64,000 nucleotides of DNA from Ichthyenterobacterium magnum. Its GTDB lineage: Bacteria; Bacteroidota; Bacteroidia; Flavobacteriales; Flavobacteriaceae. A program made the position numbers and the translations under genes. Positions 1 to 8,737 of this stretch are shown one piece after another; position 1 is the first letter of the stretch, and the number at the start of each line of letters is the position of its first letter. Below the pieces are notes generated by a model. That model was not told where the DNA came from. It searched no databases and saw only the letters and a list, made by a program, of their open reading frames with translations. Location: the NCBI RefSeq assembly GCF_003610635.1, contig NZ_RAQJ01000001.1:868474-932473 (forward strand), written 5' to 3'.

Positions 1-1414
1 ATTGACTAATAATTCGCCATAACTTGGTATTAACTTGATGTAATTCTATTGGCATATCTACAGTTACCTCTGGAATTAATAAATTCTTATCTATTGTGCT
101 CGCAACAACAGTTTCAAAAGCCTCTTTAAAGGCTCCATAGTTTTTAATTTCTAGTGTCAATCCTGCAGCATATTTATGTCCTCCAAATTGTTCAATATGT
201 TCCTTACAGGCTTCAAGTGCATTATAAACATCAAATCCTTTTACAGAACGTGCCGAAGCTGCTAATTTATCTCCACTTTTAGTAAACACTAGTGTCGGTC
301 TGTAATAGGTTTCTGTTAGTCGCGAAGCCACAATACCTATTACGCCTTTATGCCAAGTTTCATTATAAACAACAGTTGTAAAACGTTTCTGTTCATTTTG
401 GTCTTTAATTTGTTTTAAAGCTTCTTCTGTTATCTGTTTATCTGTTTCTCTTCTATCTGTATTATATTGGTTAATATCTAATGCATATTGCGCTGCTAAA
501 TTAAAATCTGTTTCGGTTAAAAGTGTTACTGCATGATTACCATGTTTCATTCGGCCAGCTGCATTAATTCTTGGTGCTATTATAAAAACCACATCTGTAA
601 TTGTAAGTTTCTCTTTTTTTGCCTCAACAATAATAGCTTTCATTCCTGGTCTTGGGTTGGTGTTAATAACCTGTAAACCAAAATAAGCCAAAGCTCTATT
701 TTCTCCTGTAATTGGGACAATATCTGCACCTATTGCAGTAGCGACTAAATCTAAATACTCAACTAAATCTTCTGTTGTTTGGTTTTGCTTAAATGCTAAG
801 GCTTGTACTAGTTTAAAGCCTACACCACAACCGCATAATTCTTTATAAGGATAGTCGCAATCATCTCGTTTTGGGTCTAAAACCGCTATAGCATCTGGTA
901 ATTTATCACCTGGTCTGTGATGATCACAAATAATAAAATCGATATTTTTTTCTTTTGCATAAGCCACTTTTTCAATAGCTTTTATACCACAATCTAAAGC
1001 TATAATAAGTGTAAAATCATTGTCATGCGCAAAATCGATACCTTGGTAAGAAATACCATAACCTTCTGTATAGCGATCAGGAATATAAGTTGCTACATTT
1101 TGTGTTCTTGTTTTTAAATACGAAGCCATTAAAGCAACTGAAGTCGTTCCGTCTACATCATAATCACCATAAACCAAAATATTTTCTTTTTGAAGAAGCG
1201 CAGCTTCGATTCTAGCAACTGCCTGCTGCATATCCTTCATTAAAAAAGGATCATGCAAATCGTCTAAACTTGGTCTAAAAAACGTTTTTGCAGCGTCATA
1301 GGTTTTGATACCGCGTTGTAATAATAATGTTGCAACAGTTGCATCAATTTGAAGTGCTTCTTTTAAATGAGCAACTTTATTGGTTTCTGGTTTTGGTTTT
1401 AGTGTCCAACGCAT
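1..1414 (-). CDS. recJ: Single-stranded-DNA-specific exonuclease RecJ (partial, C-terminus beyond window)
   Basis: Reading the minus strand from the ATG at 1414 gives an open frame to the window edge (about 471 codons; the end of the protein is missing). RecJ degrades single-stranded DNA 5'-3' in recombination and mismatch repair in the cytoplasm. Visible DHH-superfamily motifs: VYGDYDVDGTTSVALM near residue 80, DCGI near 125, ICDHHRPGDKLPDA near 140, and the DHHA1-type segment with SARS and FGGHKYAAGL near residues 400-430. These are the metal-binding Asp/His motifs of the phosphoesterase core. The start MRWTLKPKP is the only good one. Downstream of the stop lies outside the window; upstream is an inverted repeat at 1431-1489. 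Confidence 0.95.
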   Translation of the reverse strand, partial: MRWTLKPKPETNKVAHLKEALQIDATVATLLLQRGIKTYDAAKTFFRPSLDDLHDPFLMKDMQQAVARIEAALLQKENILVYGDYDVDGTTSVALMASYLKTRTQNVATYIPDRYTEGYGISYQGIDFAHDNDFTLIIALDCGIKAIEKVAYAKEKNIDFIICDHHRPGDKLPDAIAVLDPKRDDCDYPYKELCGCGVGFKLVQALAFKQNQTTEDLVEYLDLVATAIGADIVPITGENRALAYFGLQVINTNPRPGMKAIIVEAKKEKLTITDVVFIIAPRINAAGRMKHGNHAVTLLTETDFNLAAQYALDINQYNTDRRETDKQITEEALKQIKDQNEQKRFTTVVYNETWHKGVIGIVASRLTETYYRPTLVFTKSGDKLAASARSVKGFDVYNALEACKEHIEQFGGHKYAAGLTLEIKNYGAFKEAFETVVASTIDKNLLIPEVTVDMPIELHQVNTKLWRIISQ

Positions 1415-1430
1415 ATATTTTAATTACTTT

Positions 1431-1489
1431 GTCATATTGAGCACAGTTGAAATATCTGTTTTGAGATTCTTCACTAAGTTCAGAATGAC
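1431..1489. repeat. GTCAT-ended imperfect inverted repeat
   Basis: The segment opens with GTCATATTGAGC and closes with GTTCAGAATGAC, whose complement is GTCATTCTGAAC, so the ends form an imperfect inverted repeat of about 59 bases. It lies between recJ and the OsmC gene. Related sequences occur at 3011-3036 and 60098-60130. It contains no reading frame and looks like a REP/MITE-like dispersed element. Confidence 0.5.
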
Positions 1490-1497
1490 ATTGGTTT

Positions 1498-1923
1498 TTA
1501 GGCGTTATGATAGTGAATTGATGTTTTTACCTCTGAGAATTGTCTGAACATTTCCATAACACCACAATACTTTTCAATAGATAAGTCTACCGCTTTTTTT
1601 ATTTTCACTTCGTCAAGATTGTCTCCATATATATGGTATTCTACAGAAACTTTATTGTAGTACTTTGGATGTTCCTCTGTTAATTCTCCATACGTATCGA
1701 TTCTAAAATCTGAAAAAGGGACTTTCATTTTTTTTAAAATTGACACAACATCTAAACCTGAGCAACCTGCTAAAGAAGACAACATCATGGCTTTAGGACC
1801 TAATCCAGAATTATGACCTCCATTTTCAGGAGACGTATCCATTAATACCATTTTTCCGCTAGGATTATCAGATTCAAACTGAAGGTTTCCTTTCCAATGT
1901 GTTACGACTTTATTTGTTGTCAT
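1498..1923 (-). CDS. OsmC family peroxiredoxin-like protein
   Basis: A 141-residue OsmC/Ohr-fold protein, cytoplasmic; relatives reduce organic hydroperoxides with a cysteine pair. Both expected cysteines are visible: one in LSSLAGCSGLDV (about residue 60) and one in IEKYCGVMEMF near the C-terminus, in the S-x-x-K-Y-C-x-V context of the YhfA-like branch. I start at MTTNKVV (1923) rather than the longer frame from 1977, because the extra 18 residues are Lys/Asn/Ser-rich and unlike the family. It stands divergent from the AhpD-like gene at 2058, which makes a small redox pair. Substrate not determinable here. Confidence 0.85.
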   Translation of the reverse strand: MTTNKVVTHWKGNLQFESDNPSGKMVLMDTSPENGGHNSGLGPKAMMLSSLAGCSGLDVVSILKKMKVPFSDFRIDTYGELTEEHPKYYNKVSVEYHIYGDNLDEVKIKKAVDLSIEKYCGVMEMFRQFSEVKTSIHYHNA

Positions 1924-2057
1924 TGCTTTAGATTTTTTGTTTCTTGTGTAAGAATTATTTTTATAAATCGACCACAAAAAACATCTTGATTAGACTATTA
2001 ATTTTTTAAACTTGTTCTTTCAAAAATACCAATAATAAAAACGAAAAAAAACATCCT

Positions 2058-2660
2058 ATGGCATTAGTTACACCATTATCTCCAGATCATGATATTGAAA
2101 CAAAAGAGTTAGCAGAATTCTTTAACGAAACTCTTGGGTTTTGTCCAAATTCTGTACTTACCATGCAACGTCGTCCAGCCATTAGTAAAGCATTTATTAA
2201 CCTTAATAAAGCGGTTATGGCTAACGAAGGTCGTGTGACTTCGGCACTTAAGCGAATGATTGCTTGGGTTTCTAGTAACTCAACAGGATGTCGTTACTGC
2301 CAAGCACATGCTATTCGTGCTGCAGAACGTTATGGAGCAGAGCAAGAACAACTTGATAATATTTGGGAATACAGAACACATCCAGCGTTTAATGATGCTG
2401 AACGCGCTGCTTTAGATTTTAGCTTAGCAGCTAGCTTAGTACCAAATGCAGTTGATGCAGATATTAAAAAACGTTTATACGATTATTGGGATGAAGGTGA
2501 AATTGTAGAAATGCTAGGTGTTATTTCTCTATTTGGATACCTCAACCGTTGGAATGACTCAATGGGAACTAATATTGAAGAAGGTGCTGTAGAAAGTGGC
2601 GACCAATATCTAGGAAAACATGGTTGGGAATCTGGAAAACATGATGGAAGTCAATACTAG
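2058..2660 (+). CDS. Carboxymuconolactone decarboxylase / AhpD-like family protein
   Basis: A 200-residue all-helical AhpD/CMD-like protein. The core segment STGCRYCQAHAIRAA (about residues 76-90) has the CxxC pair followed by His three residues later, the redox centre of AhpD-type alkylhydroperoxidases. The C-terminal part with GVISLFGYLNRWND is typical of the peroxidase-related subfamily. No signal peptide, so probably cytoplasmic. It is divergent from the OsmC gene with about 130 bases between starts, and is followed by a clear terminator hairpin at 2705-2735, so it is probably transcribed alone. Peroxidase activity is inferred from the motif. Confidence 0.85.
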   Translation: MALVTPLSPDHDIETKELAEFFNETLGFCPNSVLTMQRRPAISKAFINLNKAVMANEGRVTSALKRMIAWVSSNSTGCRYCQAHAIRAAERYGAEQEQLDNIWEYRTHPAFNDAERAALDFSLAASLVPNAVDADIKKRLYDYWDEGEIVEMLGVISLFGYLNRWNDSMGTNIEEGAVESGDQYLGKHGWESGKHDGSQY

Positions 2661-2704
2661 ATTGTTAGATTTTTAGAACGCTTCGCTTATAGATAATTTA
2701 GATT

Positions 2705-2735
2705 AAATCCTCTTCAGAAATGGAGAGGATTTTTT
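2705..2735 (+). terminator. Rho-independent terminator after the AhpD-like gene
   Basis: ATCCTCT (2707-2713) pairs with AGAGGAT (2724-2730) around a 10-base loop, followed by five further T residues. It lies 47 bases after the stop codon of the AhpD-like gene. Confidence 0.75.
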
Positions 2736-3010
2736 GTTTTATGCAAAAAAACCAATAATAATAGGTGTTTCAAAGGTTATGAAATTGTTGTCCTATTTTA
2801 AAGATTTGAAATTCAGCATTTTTGAATTATAAATCCAGTTAATTTAATTCTAGGTTATTAAACCATGTCACGATTAAATACTCTGACTAGTTTTAGATTA
2901 GCAGAAATATTTAAAGATTATGATTTTAATATTAGAAAACAAATGGGATTTAGTTCTTATAATTATATGCTTTTTTATAATTAGAGAAATTGCAAAATCA
3001 ATAAGAATAA

Positions 3011-3036
3011 AGATTCTTCACTTCGCACTGAATGAC
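3011..3036. repeat. Half-copy of the GTCAT dispersed repeat
   Basis: The stretch ATTCTTCACTTCGCACTGAA followed by TGAC matches, in the same orientation, the right arm of the element at 1431-1489 (ATTCTTCACTAAGTTCAGAA then TGAC). The complement begins GTCATTCAGTGCGAAGTG, close to the arm at 60098. It sits just downstream of the uracil-DNA-glycosylase-family gene. Confidence 0.45.
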
Positions 3037-3054
3037 AAGTTACAAAAACTGTTT

Positions 3055-3624
3055 TCATATTAATTTGTGGACAATATTTTGCAACTCAGGCACAACCTCA
3101 ATATCAAACCAAGGGTTTTTAGTGAGCCAAAAACGATTTCGTGGCGAAGGATGTGGCAAAGGCAAATACTTTGGCAGATAGTCTTTAAAATTTGCAACGG
3201 TTTCAGTTAATGTGCGTTTTGCTTTCTCTTTTAAATAATATTTCTGTGCATACATACCTATTAAAATTACCAATTCAACATTTGGCATTAAATCAAATAA
3301 CGGCTTGTGCCATTGAGGAGCGCATTCTGGTCGTGGTGGCAAATCGCCTGTTTTTCCTTTTCCTGGATAACAAAATCCCATTGGTATAATGGCAAATTTA
3401 GTTTCGTCATAAAAATCTTCATCCGATACATTTAACCATTTACGTAATTGTCTTCCGCTAGCATCATCCCAAGGAGTTCCAGATGCATGAACTTTTGTTC
3501 CTGGTGCTTGACCAATAATTACAATTTTAGATTCTGGATGTGCTGTAGCAATTGGTCGTGGACCAAGTGGCAAATATTTATCGCAAATTCGACATTGTCG
3601 TATATCATGAAGTAAATCTTGCAT
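3055..3624 (-). CDS. Uracil-DNA glycosylase family protein
   Basis: A 189-residue protein of the UDG-like superfamily, whose members excise uracil from DNA. Key motifs: IVIIGQAPGTKVHASG near residue 40 (motif 1, GQAPG) and LPLPHPSPRNRFW near residue 160 (motif 2, HPSPRN). A CRIC pair near the N-terminus (IRQCRICDKYLPLG) has only two cysteines, so an iron-sulfur cluster of the family 4/5 kind is not obvious. The start is taken at MQDLLHDIRQ; the 10 residues upstream in the longer frame are hydrophobic and unlike the family. Enzymatic activity is not proven by sequence alone. Confidence 0.8.
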   Translation of the reverse strand: MQDLLHDIRQCRICDKYLPLGPRPIATAHPESKIVIIGQAPGTKVHASGTPWDDASGRQLRKWLNVSDEDFYDETKFAIIPMGFCYPGKGKTGDLPPRPECAPQWHKPLFDLMPNVELVILIGMYAQKYYLKEKAKRTLTETVANFKDYLPKYLPLPHPSPRNRFWLTKNPWFDIEVVPELQNIVHKLI

Positions 3625-3649
3625 ACTAATTATTAAAACCAATATTCTC

Positions 3650-3717
3650 GTCAAACTGAACTCGTTTCAGTTTCTCATCCAAAAATAATGTGATTCTGAA
3701 ATAAATTCAGAATAATC
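3650..3717. repeat. Long imperfect inverted repeat, GTCAAACTGAAC type
   Basis: The left arm begins GTCAAACTGAACTCGTTTCA and continues GTTTCTCAT; the complement of the right arm reads GATTATTCTGAATTTATTTC, then AGAATCACAT. The arms match well enough to fold on each other. It fills most of the gap between rsmI and the UDG-like gene. The closest relative in the window is 41669-41750, with the same order of sub-blocks. Confidence 0.55.
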
Positions 3718-3723
3718 AAGCTG

Positions 3724-4395
3724 CTACTTTTTACCAGCTACTACAATTACTATTTCCCCTTTTGGATGTTTATTTGTGTAATGCTCAAAAACTTCTTTAG
3801 CTGTGCCTCTAATGGTTTCTTCGTATAGTTTTGTAAGTTCTCTAGATACTGAAACTAATCTGTCTTCTCCAAAATATTCACAAAAATGACCTAATGTTTT
3901 TATAAGCTTATGAGGTGATTCGTAAAAAATCATGGTTCTGGTTTCTTCGGCTAGTAATAAAAGTCGTGTTTGTCGACCTTTCTTTACAGGTAAAAATCCT
4001 TCAAACACAAACTTATCATTTGGTAAACCGCTATTTACTAATGCTGGAACAAATGCTGTGGCTCCGGGAAGACAATCAACCTCTATATTATTTTCTATAC
4101 AAGCACGTGTTAATAAAAACCCAGGATCAGATATTGCAGGCGTTCCTGCGTCACTAATTAGCGCAATACTCATACCTGATTTAAGCTTATTTATTATAGT
4201 TTCAACCGTTTTATGTTCATTATGCATATGGTGTGATTGCATATGTGTACTAATCTCAAAATGCTTGAGGAGCTTTCCCGATGTACGTGTATCTTCAGCT
4301 AAAACTAAATCGACTGTTTTTAAAACGTCAATAGCTCTAAAAGTGATGTCCTTTAAATTTCCTATTGGCGTTGGTACAATATAAAGTTTGCTCAT
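3724..4395 (-). CDS. rsmI: 16S rRNA (cytidine1402-2'-O)-methyltransferase
   Basis: A 223-residue tetrapyrrole-methylase-fold enzyme that methylates the ribose of C1402 in the decoding centre of 16S rRNA with SAM. The start MSKLYIVPTPIGNLKDITFR is the family signature, followed by VLAEDTRTSGKLL, ALISDAGTPAISDPGF and LPGATAFVPALVNSGLP, then FYESPHKL. Length is slightly shorter than the E. coli protein because the C-terminal extension is reduced. Its ATG overlaps the stop of the upstream gene by one base (TAATG at 4393-4397), so the two are translationally coupled. Confidence 0.95.
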   Translation of the reverse strand: MSKLYIVPTPIGNLKDITFRAIDVLKTVDLVLAEDTRTSGKLLKHFEISTHMQSHHMHNEHKTVETIINKLKSGMSIALISDAGTPAISDPGFLLTRACIENNIEVDCLPGATAFVPALVNSGLPNDKFVFEGFLPVKKGRQTRLLLLAEETRTMIFYESPHKLIKTLGHFCEYFGEDRLVSVSRELTKLYEETIRGTAKEVFEHYTNKHPKGEIVIVVAGKK

Positions 4396-5129
4396 TAATC
4401 AAACTTACTTTCAATGATTTCCATAAAACGAGTTTCAAATTCTTCTTTTCCCTGCCAACCATTATAGTCTGGTTTTACAATATTTTGAATTAAACTTGTT
4501 GCATCGTTTAACGATGTTGTAGTATTAAGTTGAGAAAGTACACGCTCATAATCTTCTGTTTTACCATCAAATAAATGCTTAATAAACGCTAATTTATCAT
4601 TTAAACCTATAGTTAATCCTCTGGTTTTAAGCTTATCGTTTAAAGACTTTTTTGTGTCGTCTTTGTCTTTAGATACAGGCTCAAAAACTGGCATATCTAC
4701 AAAACCTGCTGTAATTTCTTCTAAATCATTTTTGTAGTGATTTGTTTTAGGAATTGCAGCTTCAAAAACAGCATCAACTTGTTGTGTTTCTGATGGCATT
4801 TGAGCAACCATGTCTTTAATTTTCTCCATTACAGGCTCCATAATATCATCTTGCTCAACATCATCAAGGTTGATGTAAATTTTATCTTCGAGCTCTATAT
4901 TATCACTAACCTTATTATTAAAAGCAGCATCTAGCATTCCAAAAAATGAAGAATCACTACCAATAGTTGGTAAATCACCTTCAAAATTTTGGTGTGCAAA
5001 CTTTAAAACAGATAATTTTTCATGCAAAACAGTAACTTCTGCATGCAATTTTACAACATCTTCCTTGCCTTTAAGTTTAAGAATTCTATGTGCTATGCTT
5101 ATTAATTCAGATTCTAGCTTCTTCTTCAT
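4395..5129 (-). CDS. Conserved hypothetical protein with N-terminal coiled coil
   Basis: A 244-residue protein I do not recognise with certainty. The first 45 residues (HRILKLKGKEDVVKLHAEVT and onwards) are helical and Leu/Lys-rich, probably a coiled coil. The middle is acidic and Asp/Glu-rich, probably disordered (about residues 75-165), and the last 75 residues (LTIGLNDKLAFIKHLFDGKT and onwards) form a compact helical domain. No signal peptide or membrane segment. It is translationally coupled to rsmI by a TAATG overlap and divergent from tdk. A link to ribosome maturation is only an inference from that coupling. Confidence 0.75.
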   Translation of the reverse strand: MKKKLESELISIAHRILKLKGKEDVVKLHAEVTVLHEKLSVLKFAHQNFEGDLPTIGSDSSFFGMLDAAFNNKVSDNIELEDKIYINLDDVEQDDIMEPVMEKIKDMVAQMPSETQQVDAVFEAAIPKTNHYKNDLEEITAGFVDMPVFEPVSKDKDDTKKSLNDKLKTRGLTIGLNDKLAFIKHLFDGKTEDYERVLSQLNTTTSLNDATSLIQNIVKPDYNGWQGKEEFETRFMEIIESKFD

Positions 5130-5204
5130 AACTTTTTTAAGATTTAATCTAATTTATGCTTTTGATTTTTAATAAATTTACGCCACCTTTATACAAACGA
5201 ATAA

Positions 5205-5212
5205 TAGCTTTG
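5205..5212 (+). promoter_or_regulatory. Candidate -7 box TAGCTTTG upstream of tdk
   Basis: Exact match to the Bacteroidota -7 consensus TANNTTTG, 21 bases before the tdk ATG. I see no TTG at the expected spacing for the -33 element, so support is partial. Confidence 0.45.
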
Positions 5213-5233
5213 TTTTAGTGTTAAAATTACGAA

Positions 5234-5881
5234 ATGTTTCTTGAAAATACAGTAAATCATAAAGAACAATTTGGATGGATTGAAGTTATTTGTGGCTCAA
5301 TGTTTTCTGGTAAAACCGAAGAATTGATTCGCAGACTTAAACGTGCTCAATTTGCGCGCCAGAAAGTAGAGATTTTTAAACCTGCTATAGATGTGCGTTA
5401 TGATGAGGATATGGTTGTGTCTCACGACTCAAACGAAATTCGTTCAACTCCTGTTCCTGCTGCTGCTAATATTCCTATTCTAGCAGATGGTTGCGACGTC
5501 GTTGGTATTGATGAGGCTCAGTTTTTTGATGATGAAATTGTTCGTGTATGTAACGACTTAGCCAACAAAGGTGTTCGTGTTATTGTTGCTGGTTTAGATA
5601 TGGATTTTAAAGGAAATCCTTTTGGACCTATGCCAAATTTAATGGCTACAGCTGAGTATGTTACCAAAGTACATGCTATATGTACCCGAACTGGTAATTT
5701 AGCACAATACAGTTATAGAAAAGCTAAAAGCAATGACCTTGTATTGCTTGGTGAAGTTGATGAGTATGAACCTTTAAGTCGTGCAGCTTTTTATAAAGCA
5801 ATGCTGCGTGATAAAGTTAGGAATATGAAGGTGAATGATCCTGAAGAAATTTCTGCTAAAAAAAAGAATTCTAATGCCTAA
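5234..5881 (+). CDS. tdk: Thymidine kinase (type II)
   Basis: A 215-residue enzyme that phosphorylates thymidine to dTMP with ATP in the salvage pathway. P-loop [11 protein letters not shown] (about residues 22-32), FKPAIDVRY, the Walker-B-like [10 protein letters not shown] (about 92-101), and the lasso region with [16 protein letters not shown] are all present. Of the four cysteines that normally bind the structural zinc, only one remains: CxxC has become CTRT and the later CRxC is SRAAF. The gene's last eight bases overlap the alr start, so the two form an operon driven by a candidate promoter at 5205. Confidence 0.93.
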   Translation: MFLENTVNHKEQFGWIEVICGSMFSGKTEELIRRLKRAQFARQKVEIFKPAIDVRYDEDMVVSHDSNEIRSTPVPAAANIPILADGCDVVGIDEAQFFDDEIVRVCNDLANKGVRVIVAGLDMDFKGNPFGPMPNLMATAEYVTKVHAICTRTGNLAQYSYRKAKSNDLVLLGEVDEYEPLSRAAFYKAMLRDKVRNMKVNDPEEISAKKKNSNA

Positions 5882-6977
5882 AGCTCAAGAAACTGTACTT
5901 GAAATTAACCTAAAAGCACTCAAGCATAATTTTGAATACTTAAAGTCAAAATTAAACACCAATACCAAATTTTTAGCTGTTGTTAAAGCCTTTGCTTACG
6001 GAAGTGACGCTTGTGAAATTGCAAAATATCTTCAAAAATTAGATGTAGATTATTTAGCAGTTGCTTATGTTAATGAAGGTGTTGCTTTGAGAAATGCTGG
6101 TATTACAAAACCTATTTTAGTTTTACATCCGCAAGCTGTAAATTTTAAACTTCTAATCGAGCGCTGTCTCGAACCAAGCCTATATAATGCAAAGATTTTA
6201 AATGAATTTATAGCCGTTGCTCAACAAGAAAAACAAACCAGTTATCCTATTCATATAAAATTTAATACTGGGCTTAACAGATTGGGGTTTTGCGAAAAAG
6301 ACATAGATTATATAACTTCAAAAATAGCTGAAACGTCTTCAATAAAAATAAGTTCTATTTTTTCTCATTTGGCAGCTAGTGAAGATTTAAATGAAAAAGA
6401 ATTTACTTTAAAACAAATTGAGAGCTTCAAAACTATTTCAAAAAACATGATTGAAAGCTTAGGCTATAAACCTTTGTTGCATATTTGCAACACCTCTGGA
6501 ATTTTAAATTATCCTGAGGCACATTTAGATATGGTTAGAAGTGGTATTGGTCTATATGGTTTTGGAAATTCAGAAAAAGAAAATAAAAACCTCAAACCTG
6601 TAGCAACACTTAAATCTATTATCTCACAAATTCATCATATAGAAAAAGGAGAAACTGTTGGCTACAATAGAGCTTTTAAAAGTGATGGCTTTTTAAAAAC
6701 GGCAACACTACCAATTGGTCATGCTGATGGTATTGGTCGTCAATATGGTAACGGAAACGGCTTTGTAACTATTAATAATAAAAAAGCATTAATTATTGGT
6801 AACGTTTGTATGGATATGATTATGGTTAATATCACCAATATTGATTGTAAAGAAGGTGATGAAGTTATTATTTTTGGAGAAAAACCTTCAGCAAGTATTT
6901 TTGCACAAACTGTAAATACTATTTCTTACGAAGTAATTACTGGCGTTTCTCAACGTATTAAAAGAAAGCTTGTATAA
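5874..6977 (+). CDS. alr: Alanine racemase
   Basis: A 367-residue PLP enzyme that interconverts L- and D-alanine for peptidoglycan. The PLP lysine is K38 in [13 protein letters not shown]; the usual VVKANAYGHG is changed to KAFAYGSDA, which is tolerated in this group. The second catalytic residue, Tyr, is in [12 protein letters not shown], and the C-terminal beta domain carries [11 protein letters not shown] place the start at 5874 (MPKAQETV), overlapping tdk by eight bases (ATGCCTAA); a longer frame from 5835 would add 13 Lys/Leu-rich residues inside tdk and is less likely. Confidence 0.95.
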   Translation: MPKAQETVLEINLKALKHNFEYLKSKLNTNTKFLAVVKAFAYGSDACEIAKYLQKLDVDYLAVAYVNEGVALRNAGITKPILVLHPQAVNFKLLIERCLEPSLYNAKILNEFIAVAQQEKQTSYPIHIKFNTGLNRLGFCEKDIDYITSKIAETSSIKISSIFSHLAASEDLNEKEFTLKQIESFKTISKNMIESLGYKPLLHICNTSGILNYPEAHLDMVRSGIGLYGFGNSEKENKNLKPVATLKSIISQIHHIEKGETVGYNRAFKSDGFLKTATLPIGHADGIGRQYGNGNGFVTINNKKALIIGNVCMDMIMVNITNIDCKEGDEVIIFGEKPSASIFAQTVNTISYEVITGVSQRIKRKLV

Positions 6978-7053
6978 CAATCGTTCTCGTCTATTTTAAC
7001 ATTTCTTTTTTTTAGTTATTTTAGTAATCTATTAACTAACTAAACAAGAAATT

Positions 7054-7458
7054 ATGTTTAAAGAATTTAAGAATTTTATAATGACAGGGAATGTGATTGA
7101 TTTTGCAGTTGCTGTAATCATGGCTGGAGCTCTTGGTGGAGTTATCAATGGTTTTGTAAATAATATTGCTATGCCGTTTGTTGGATATTTTGCTGGTGGA
7201 ATGGATTTTGCCGAACTTCATTATGCAATGGATGGAAAAGAATACGCAACTGTTGCTGCCGCAAAAGAAGCAGGAGCAGCTGTAATTACTTATGGGGCAT
7301 GGATTAACACAATTGTTAACTTATTAATTGTAGGCTTTATAATGTTTTTAATTGTAAAAGCCTATAATAAAACAAAAGCGCCTGCTGAAGAACCAGCACC
7401 TGCTGGACCATCAGAAATTGATTTATTAACAGAAATTAGAGATGCGTTAAAAAAATAG
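7054..7458 (+). CDS. mscL: Large-conductance mechanosensitive channel
   Basis: A 134-residue inner-membrane channel that opens under membrane tension to release solutes in hypo-osmotic shock. The N-terminal signature FKNFIMTGNVIDFAVAVIM leads into TM1 with small residues (GALGGVINGFV), and TM2 is WINTIVNLLIVGFIMFLIVK. The C-terminal amphipathic helix (IDLLTEIRDALKK) follows a Pro/Ala linker. Length is normal for the family. It stands alone, with its own start region and a strong terminator at 7483-7513. Confidence 0.95.
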   Translation: MFKEFKNFIMTGNVIDFAVAVIMAGALGGVINGFVNNIAMPFVGYFAGGMDFAELHYAMDGKEYATVAAAKEAGAAVITYGAWINTIVNLLIVGFIMFLIVKAYNKTKAPAEEPAPAGPSEIDLLTEIRDALKK

Positions 7459-7482
7459 TGTCTTTTAAACATTAAAATATAG

Positions 7483-7513
7483 AACCCACTTCTTTTTAGT
7501 TGTGGGTTTTTTT
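7483..7513 (+). terminator. Rho-independent terminator after mscL
   Basis: AACCCAC (7483-7489) pairs with GTGGGTT (7502-7508) and runs into a T tract. Confidence 0.85.
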
Positions 7514-7549
7514 ATATAAATTTTTAGAATGTTGAACTAAATTAATAAT

Positions 7550-7557
7550 TACTTTTG
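7550..7557 (+). promoter_or_regulatory. Candidate -7 box TACTTTTG upstream of asd
   Basis: Exact TANNTTTG match 21 bases before the asd ATG. A TTG at 7532-7534 lies 15 bases upstream, a little closer than the usual -33 spacing. Confidence 0.45.
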
Positions 7558-7578
7558 CTTATCTAAAACACGATTATA

Positions 7579-8568
7579 ATGAAAATAGCTGTTATTGGTG
7601 TTACTGGCATGGTAGGTAATGTTATGTTAAACGTTCTTAAAGAACGTAATTTTCCTATTACAGAATTTATTCCTGTTGCTTCAGAACGTTCAGTAGGTAA
7701 AATTATTTCTTTTAAAGGTGAAAGTTATACTGTAACCAGTCTTGAAGATGCTGTTTCAAAACAACCAGACATTGCTTTGTTTTCTGCTGGCGGAAATACA
7801 TCCTTAGAATGGGCTCCAAAATTTGCTGAAGTTGGCACAACAGTTATAGATAATTCATCAGCTTGGCGAATGGATTTAACAAAAAAACTCATTGTTCCTG
7901 AGATTAACGCAACGCAACTTTCAAAAGCAGATAAAATTATTGCCAATCCTAACTGTTCAACAATACAAATGGTTATGGTGTTAGCACCTCTTCATAAAAA
8001 ATATACAATTAAACGTATCGTTGTTTCTACTTATCAGTCTATTTCTGGTACTGGTGTAAAAGCAGTTAAACAATTAGAAAATGAACTTACTGGTGTTAAA
8101 GGAGAAATGGCTTATCCGTATCCAATACACAGAAATGCAATTCCGCATTGTGATGTGTTTGAAGAAAACGGCTACACCAAAGAGGAGATGAAATTGGTAA
8201 GAGAAACTCAAAAAATTCTTGATGATAGAACAATTGCTGTTACAGCTACTGCTGTTCGTATACCAACTTCTGGAGGTCATAGTGAAGCCGTAAATATAGA
8301 ATTTGAAAATGATTTTGATATCAACAACGTGCGTCAACTTTTAAACAATACTTCTGGCATTGTTATACAAGACAATATTGACACCAACACCTATCCAATG
8401 CCAATCTATGCAGAAGGAAAAGATGATGTTTTTGTGGGACGTATTAGACGTGATGGCTCACAGCCAAATTCTTTAAATTTATGGATTGTAAGTGATAACC
8501 TTAGAAAAGGAGCTGCTACAAACGCAATACAAATTGCAGAATATTTAATTGCTAATGACTTGATTTAA
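7579..8568 (+). CDS. asd: Aspartate-semialdehyde dehydrogenase
   Basis: A 329-residue NADP-dependent enzyme that reduces aspartyl phosphate to aspartate semialdehyde, the branch point to lysine/diaminopimelate, threonine and methionine. The Rossmann start IAVIGVTGMVGNVML is clear, the catalytic cysteine is C126 in ANPNCSTIQMV, and the substrate region IPTSGGHSEAVNIEFE near residue 230 carries the base histidine. Length matches the bacterial family. It is flanked by non-coding spacers on both sides and probably forms a single-gene unit with the -7 box at 7550. Confidence 0.95.
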   Translation: MKIAVIGVTGMVGNVMLNVLKERNFPITEFIPVASERSVGKIISFKGESYTVTSLEDAVSKQPDIALFSAGGNTSLEWAPKFAEVGTTVIDNSSAWRMDLTKKLIVPEINATQLSKADKIIANPNCSTIQMVMVLAPLHKKYTIKRIVVSTYQSISGTGVKAVKQLENELTGVKGEMAYPYPIHRNAIPHCDVFEENGYTKEEMKLVRETQKILDDRTIAVTATAVRIPTSGGHSEAVNIEFENDFDINNVRQLLNNTSGIVIQDNIDTNTYPMPIYAEGKDDVFVGRIRRDGSQPNSLNLWIVSDNLRKGAATNAIQIAEYLIANDLI

Positions 8569-8737
8569 GTTAAAAAAATAAATACACATATTCCTACTCG
8601 TCTGTAAATTTATGCAATACAACTAATTAATTACTTAAACACGAGGTTAATAACTATATTCGATACCCAAATTTGCTGTAAAGTTTAAATTATATTAACT
8701 TTTCCCACCAGTTTATTTTGGTTAATATATAATTGTT

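Larger units (their letters stand above)
2661..3054. other. Intergenic region of 394 bases: terminator, repeat fragment, no convincing gene
   Basis: This gap holds the terminator at 2705-2735 and a half-copy of the dispersed repeat at 3011-3036. A 39-codon open frame at 2865-2984 (MSRLNTLTSF start) is visible, but it has no recognisable family and no start signal that I trust, so I do not call it a gene. The rest is AT-rich sequence with many stops in all frames; it may be decayed DNA. Confidence 0.5.

Noticed and set aside
2865-2984. 39-codon open frame in the 2661-3054 gap (MSRLNTLTSF start)
   Set aside because: No family recognised, no promoter or start signal, and a random frame of this size is expected in AT-rich DNA.
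3932-4384. 150-codon frame antisense to rsmI
   Set aside because: Covered by rsmI with all its family motifs; no own signals.
5835-5873. Longer alr start
   Set aside because: Would add 13 Lys/Leu-rich residues read inside tdk; ATG at 5874 fits the family start better.
8074-8337. 87-codon frame antisense to asd
   Set aside because: Inside asd, without its own start region or recognisable domain.
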